From Serratia symbiotica (lineage in GTDB: Bacteria; Pseudomonadota; Gammaproteobacteria; Enterobacterales; Enterobacteriaceae), in the NCBI GenBank assembly GCA_900155695.1, contig FUHL01000001.1:372001-436000 (forward strand): a stretch of 64,000 bases of DNA, read 5' to 3'. Each line of letters starts with the position of its first letter. Within the stretch, counting starts at the first letter, position 1. A program made the translations under genes and the position numbers. The notes below the pieces were generated by a model, which was given only the letters and a program-made list of their open reading frames with translations, was not told the origin of the DNA and searched no databases. Below are positions 58,678 through 64,000 of this stretch, piece after piece.

Positions 58678-59895
58678 ATGCAAACATCATTTGACTTAGT
58701 TATTGTTGGTGGCGGTATAGTAGGATTAGCCGTAGCTATAGGTCTAGACAGTATCGGTCTAAAAATTGCCGTGCTAGAAAAGCAAAGTCCTAGGATACTA
58801 GGATATCGTGAATTACCTGAACTACATGTCTTGGCTATTAACACTGCGAGTGAGTATTTACTAAAATACATAGGTGTTTGGCGAGATATTCTCGAAAGTC
58901 ATATTAGTACTTACCATACGATGGAGATATGGGATAAGGATAGTTTTGGAAAAATTATATTTCATGCTACTGAATTTGGTTTCAGTCATCTTGGTCATAT
59001 TATCGAAAAAGCTGTAATACAAAATATATTGTGGAAACGTACAAAAAGTTTATCTAATACAACCATTATTACCCCCGCTTTACTAAAAAATGTAATTTGG
59101 AATCAAAATGAAGTATTAATCACATTAGAAGATGATTGCATATTTAGTACACGTTTAGTTATTGCTGCAGATGGTGCACATTCATGGATTCGTCAGCACA
59201 GTGCTCTTCCTCTCACTTTTTGGGATTATCACCATCATGCATTAGTAGCCACTATACGAAGCGAAATGCCACATTTGTCAACAGCAATGCAGATATTTCA
59301 TGGCGATGGTATTTTGGCCTTTCTACCTTTCAGTGAACCATATCTCAGTTCAATTGTCTGGTCTGTAAACCCACTTAATGCAGCACGACTAAAAAAATTA
59401 TCACAGGATCAATTTAATAGACAATTAGCAATGGCCTTCGACATGCGCCTTGGTCATTGTTACTTAGAAAGTCAACGTCTTATTGCTCCATTAATGGGAC
59501 GTTATGCACGTAGTTTCGCCGCGCATAGATTGGCGTTAGTTGGTGATGCGGCTCATACTATACATCCGTTGGCTGGGCAAGGGTTAAATCTTGGCTTGAT
59601 GGATGCGGCAGAATTAATATTTGAATTACGGCGCTTAACGCAGCAAGGCAAGGATATCGGCCAACATCTATATCTTCGTCGTTATGAACGTCGCAGAAAG
59701 CATAGTGCAGCAATGATGTTAGCTCTTATACAAGGGTGCCAAGGCTTATTTGATGGTAATCATTGTGTAAAAAAAATGCTACGTGGATTTGGCTTGCAGC
59801 TAGTAGATATTCTTCCAGGTCTAAAAATGACACTAGTGCGTCAGGCAATAGGTTTAAATGATATGCCTAATTGGCTTATTAATGATCAATTTTAA
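58678..59895 (+). CDS. ubiI: 2-octaprenylphenol hydroxylase (UbiI/VisC)
   Basis: UbiI carries out the C5 hydroxylation of ubiquinone synthesis. Starting at MQTSFDLVIVGG (ATG 58678, with AAGG upstream) gives 405 residues (E. coli 400); the ten codons before it are not conserved. The FAD motif VIVGGGIVGLAVAIG, VIAADGAHSWIRQ and VGDAAHTIHPLAGQGLNLGL are present. It is paralogous to UbiH immediately upstream. The gcvTHP operon that follows in E. coli is absent. Confidence 0.95.
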   Translation: MQTSFDLVIVGGGIVGLAVAIGLDSIGLKIAVLEKQSPRILGYRELPELHVLAINTASEYLLKYIGVWRDILESHISTYHTMEIWDKDSFGKIIFHATEFGFSHLGHIIEKAVIQNILWKRTKSLSNTTIITPALLKNVIWNQNEVLITLEDDCIFSTRLVIAADGAHSWIRQHSALPLTFWDYHHHALVATIRSEMPHLSTAMQIFHGDGILAFLPFSEPYLSSIVWSVNPLNAARLKKLSQDQFNRQLAMAFDMRLGHCYLESQRLIAPLMGRYARSFAAHRLALVGDAAHTIHPLAGQGLNLGLMDAAELIFELRRLTQQGKDIGQHLYLRRYERRRKHSAAMMLALIQGCQGLFDGNHCVKKMLRGFGLQLVDILPGLKMTLVRQAIGLNDMPNWLINDQF

Positions 59896-61160
59896 TTGAT
59901 GACTATTCAGTTTATTTTTTTGAAGAATCAAATCAGTCAAGTAACGATCGTTAAATTACATTGCATTTAATAATCAGAATCATACTTTTAATGGCGCACT
60001 CAATGGCGTTATATACAATATAGTATTGTTCTATTAACCATCCTAATTTCAGCGAATTCAGATAGAAAATTTAAGAGTTTCAGGAAAAATATATTAGATA
60101 ATTATTTATCACTATATTTTACTTGATGCTTATTCTCGGCCGTCATTTTATATAATATAAATAAATAATATTAGGCAGTTCGATTCTAACTAATAGCAGT
60201 ATCATAGAAAAAATGGATTTCTAGAATATTATAATGATTTATAGTAATAAAAATTTTTTTTCAAAAAACAGCATGCATTATAAAATATTGATATCAATTC
60301 GGTTAAATGCAGTATATATAATATAGATGATATCCTTTAACATAGGATATTCCTATTATGATTATAATCCCTTTTATTTTGTATTAAAAATTACTGTCAT
60401 TAAACTATTTTAGCAAAAAATACCACTATGTGTTTTTAAGTATTGTCGGTTAGTTTTTAAATATAGGATAAATAACATACAGGATTAATAAAATATTTTT
60501 TAAATCATAATTTAATTACTACATATATTGTTTGAATAATATTTATTTAAATAACTCCCCATAAATAATTACTGTACGAATTTTTCTGATTTTATTATAT
60601 ATTTTTCTTACTTTATAAGATCATGTGTGTATACCAAAGACTTATTAAATCTATGTTTTATTGTATTAATTTATTTTTAATATCCTAATAATAGGAAGAA
60701 TAGGTCCGTCGAACTGATTATAAGTTATATTGAATTTTATACTGATTTGATGAAGAGGTGTGTATATTTTTTTTGTGTATATGATATATATAGTATATTA
60801 AATATAATATATGATAGTTGCACTGATAAAAATACATGATTAAAAAGTTTGAATTTGTATTCATGTACTCTAAGTTGATAAAAATGTATTACTAGATTTG
60901 CTTAGTTCAAAAATCTATATGGATATTGATGGATTTTAAATTAACGTTTTATATATCGATCATGAATTAGATGTATGTGACTTTGCAATAGTAGATTGCT
61001 CTATTCAGTAATAATGAATGACTCTTATTCTCATGCGGCCACTATATTACTGAGTTATCTATTTTATTTTTTAAAACACTAAAAATAGAATTCAATCTAT
61101 ATTTGTAACTCAGTCAAGATCTGCGATAATTACTTTTTGCATTTATAGATTGAGCTGGCT
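59896..61160. other. Gene-free spacer between ubiI and queE
   Basis: About 1.3 kb, very AT-rich with poly-T/poly-A tracts. No remains of gcvT were recognised and no RNA gene or clear terminator was seen. Confidence 0.5.
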
Positions 61161-61832
61161 ATGCAATACCCCATTAATGAAATATTTCAGACTTTTCAGG
61201 GTGAAGGTTTTTTCACAGGTGTGCCTGCTATTTTTATTCGTCTTCAGGGTTGCCCCGTCATGTGTAGTTGGTGTGATACTAAGTATACTTGGGATCAAGA
61301 AGACCATCTAGAAGTAGATATCAAGAAAATCTTATTAAAAAAAGAATCAAACTCTGAGTGGAGCGGCGTTACTGCCCAAAGGTTGCTGACAGTGATACGT
61401 CAGGAAGGTTTTAGCGCACATCATATCGTTATTACTGGTGGGGAACCGTGCATATACGATCTTCTACCACTAACTGTATCACTAGAGCAAAAAGGATACA
61501 GTTGTCAAATCGAGACCAGTGGAACATATGAGATTTATTGTTCGGCAAAAACTTGGGTAACGATTTCACCGAAAGTCAATATGCGCAGTGACATGAAAGT
61601 ATTAAATCAAGCATTGCAGCGTGCTGATGAAGTGAAATATCCAGTAGCACGTGCACGTGATATTGAGGTGCTGGATGCTCTATTATCAACATTACATGAT
61701 CAAAAACAACGAATTATTGCCTTACAACCAATTAGCCAAAAGAAAGAAGCTACCAGCTTATGCATGTCAATCTGCATTGAACGCAATTGGCGTCTATCGA
61801 TACAGATGCATAAATACCTAAATATTTCTTAA
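61161..61832 (+). CDS. queE: 7-carboxy-7-deazaguanine synthase
   Basis: QueE is a radical-SAM enzyme that turns 6-carboxytetrahydropterin (the QueD product) into the 7-deazaguanine core of queuosine. It is 223 residues, the E. coli length. The cluster cysteines C31, C35 and C38 are in LQGCPVMCSWCDTKYTW, and ITGGEPC and the Mg-binding FQGEG region are present. It is alone, flanked by spacers; in E. coli it is near eno/pyrG, neither of which is visible here. Confidence 0.96.
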   Translation: MQYPINEIFQTFQGEGFFTGVPAIFIRLQGCPVMCSWCDTKYTWDQEDHLEVDIKKILLKKESNSEWSGVTAQRLLTVIRQEGFSAHHIVITGGEPCIYDLLPLTVSLEQKGYSCQIETSGTYEIYCSAKTWVTISPKVNMRSDMKVLNQALQRADEVKYPVARARDIEVLDALLSTLHDQKQRIIALQPISQKKEATSLCMSICIERNWRLSIQMHKYLNIS

Positions 61833-62280
<448 letters not shown>

Positions 62281-64000
62281 ACCACCAGCACTATGGTTAG
62301 TGTAAATTTTAATGTACTTTTCTAAAAAGTACAACTATTCTAGTTATTTAACACTAACTCACTGTCATCTGATTGTACGTAGCTAAATAGATAAAATATA
62401 TATAAAAGTAATAGAACAAATTTGCTATGTTCAAAACGAAATAATTTATAATGTAATTATAAAACCTTATAGCGTTAATATAGCATTAACGCTCTAAATA
62501 AGATAGCACGCATATTCTACTCATTAAAAAAGGTATTTTCTTAGACGAGAGATAATAGATTTTTTAACAGTCCTTACTATCCTAATCGAGTAAACATTAT
62601 GCATATAACAACAATTATGATGATGTAGAGCTACAATAAAAATCTGAATAATATTATTCTGAATACTGGTATGATTATTATATCACTATTTCTAACCATT
62701 AATATCACTGTAAATACCAAAATATATCAGACTATAAGATCCATCCTATAATATAGATACTACAAGCGGTATAGTTATGGTTAGTGGCAATTATCATTGT
62801 ACCATGCTATTTATAAATAATGATATACTGTATTTTAAACTAGTGAAAATACTAAATATAAAATACTCTATAATATAAGTTAAAGACTTGATAATCTTTT
62901 CTGGTCTACATGTAATGATACATACAATAAGATTATAAATTATATAAGTGAATCGAATATTGGCACCTGTTGTCTTTATAATTCGTGTAAATATTGTATA
63001 ATGAAGTATTTATATTTAGTAGAAGAAAGCACTATAAAGTACATATAATACACTTTAAAGTAACATACAAAGTTTTGCAAGAATAGCACTAGAAACATTA
63101 ATTTTTATGAAGAATAATTACCTATAAGTTTAGCAAACAACATCCATTATTAGTGTCTTGGCATTTCATCGCAGCGTGCGTTGATTAAAATGTATTTGCT
63201 TTATGATATAAAAATACCTAATAAGAAATTGCTTTCATAAAAATGATATAAAGATCATCTAAGATAGATTATCTTATATTAAAATAATGTACAGTTAAAT
63301 ACTAATAGTATTATATAAATTGAGTAAATTTCGATCAGTCTGGATATAGAAATTTAAATAATATGTAGTACATCTAGATTATATATCGCTATTGATAAAA
63401 ACTAAGATCCAGACCCAATTCACATAAAAGATAAATATTAAAAAATAACACCATGCAGTTATAAAGTAGATCTATTTATTTTCTTTTACTATAAAGACAA
63501 TAGTAATATTGATTTTTTTAAAAAAAGTAGCTTAAATTTAAAAAAGCAATAAGCGTCTTGCTAATGCAAGATGCATCTTGCCTTTATTGAAATTAAATGA
63601 GTAATACATTTTTAGCAATTTTCAGTGCAAGGAAGAATCAATAATTCAGCATTAAATATTATATGAACGATTGATCTTAATGAATATAGTAAGAGATGTA
63701 TGCATGGTATAGATGCTATTTTATGTTACGAGAACAAACATCATAGATGATGTTTCAAAATAGTATAGTCATTTCTCGTATCCATTGATTAATAACCATT
63801 AATAAATATATAAAGAATAAAAAATTAATAATAATCCATTAAAGATAGAAAACTGATTTTCACTGGAACAGGGGCAATATGTAATACTAGCAAATGATAC
63901 GTTTATTGCTAGGTATAAAAGAGTGGCTAGTACATTTCCAGCGTTGTGATCAACTAGCATATTTAGTGCATGAAGGCTCCTGCCAATATGCGTGCTAACG
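62281..64000. other. Right-end spacer, mostly non-coding
   Basis: About 1.7 kb of AT-rich DNA with dense stops. It carries a 16-bp palindrome at 63566-63581 (GCAAGATG/CATCTTGC) overlapping another TCTTGC/GCAAG pairing. From about 63850 to the end base composition rises and several frames read like protein, described separately. I found no further rpoC sequence, although the remaining 3' part of that gene would have fitted here. Confidence 0.45.
63850..64000. other. Coding-like but unresolved sequence at the window edge
   Basis: The last 150 bases are visibly less AT-rich than the preceding kilobase. A plus frame from ATG 63894 to TAA 63998 encodes 34 residues (MIRLLLGIKEWLVHFQRCDQ and onward). 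A second plus frame and one open minus frame (63850-64000) also read plausibly. I recognise none. This is most likely the edge of a gene or pseudogene that continues beyond the window. Confidence 0.3.

Overview
The window looks like part of the reduced, AT-rich chromosome of a gammaproteobacterial (Enterobacterales, Sodalis/Escherichia-like) insect endosymbiont. Nearly every intact protein aligns end to end with its E. coli counterpart, and local gene order follows E. coli. The genes are separated by unusually long, stop-rich, gene-free spacers at places where E. coli carries further genes. There is no phage, transposase, CRISPR array, plasmid gene or rRNA. I cannot name the species from sequence alone; a mealybug-type or similar obligate symbiont at an intermediate stage of erosion fits best.

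Layout. 1-6317 (minus): secG (cut by the window edge), glmM, folP, ftsH, rlmE, greA. 6318-9104: spacer containing a decayed mreB. 9105-10574: rng. 11755-16828: queD divergent from cysJIH (sulfite and PAPS reduction). 17793-18599: xthA with a clear terminator. 19034-22293: ispB divergent from rplU-rpmA-obgE. 22651-27784: mdlB-mdlA-decR (minus) divergent from an EamA-family exporter. 29405-36662 (minus): thrS-infC-rpmI-rplT-pheS-pheT-ihfA, with infC keeping its AUU start. 39009-45183: complete rsxABCDGE-nth operon. 45475-45714: tRNA-Ile(GAU) and tRNA-Ala(UGC) without rRNA. 46093-48228: clpB without its N-domain. 49500-51341: rluD divergent from bamD. 52433-59895: rpiA, then pepP-ubiH-ubiI. 61161-61832: queE. 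About 62003-62280: a decayed rpoC piece. The rest of the right end is non-coding or unresolved.

How the genes work together. The retained set covers translation (thrS, pheST, infC, L20, L21, L27, L35, obgE, rluD, rlmE, tRNAs), RNA turnover and transcription (rng, greA), protein quality control (ftsH, clpB), membrane and export functions (secG, bamD, mdlAB, rsx), sulfur assimilation (cysJIH plus the cysteine-responsive regulator DecR), folate (folP), ubiquinone (ispB, ubiH, ubiI), queuosine precursors (queD, queE) and base-excision repair (xthA, nth). Cell-shape genes are lost: mreB is a pseudogene and mreC/mreD are absent from their usual place.

Most notable: (i) clpB is reduced to exactly the form that E. 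coli makes from an internal GUG start, and that GUG is kept; (ii) tRNA-Ile/tRNA-Ala sit downstream of clpB where an rRNA operon has vanished; (iii) a well-preserved fragment of the RNA polymerase beta-prime bridge-helix region lies in a spacer; (iv) the bamD-rpiA spacer carries a cluster of strong hairpins; (v) a DecR/EamA divergent pair suggests cysteine-linked export. I did not find a wholly new multi-gene system.
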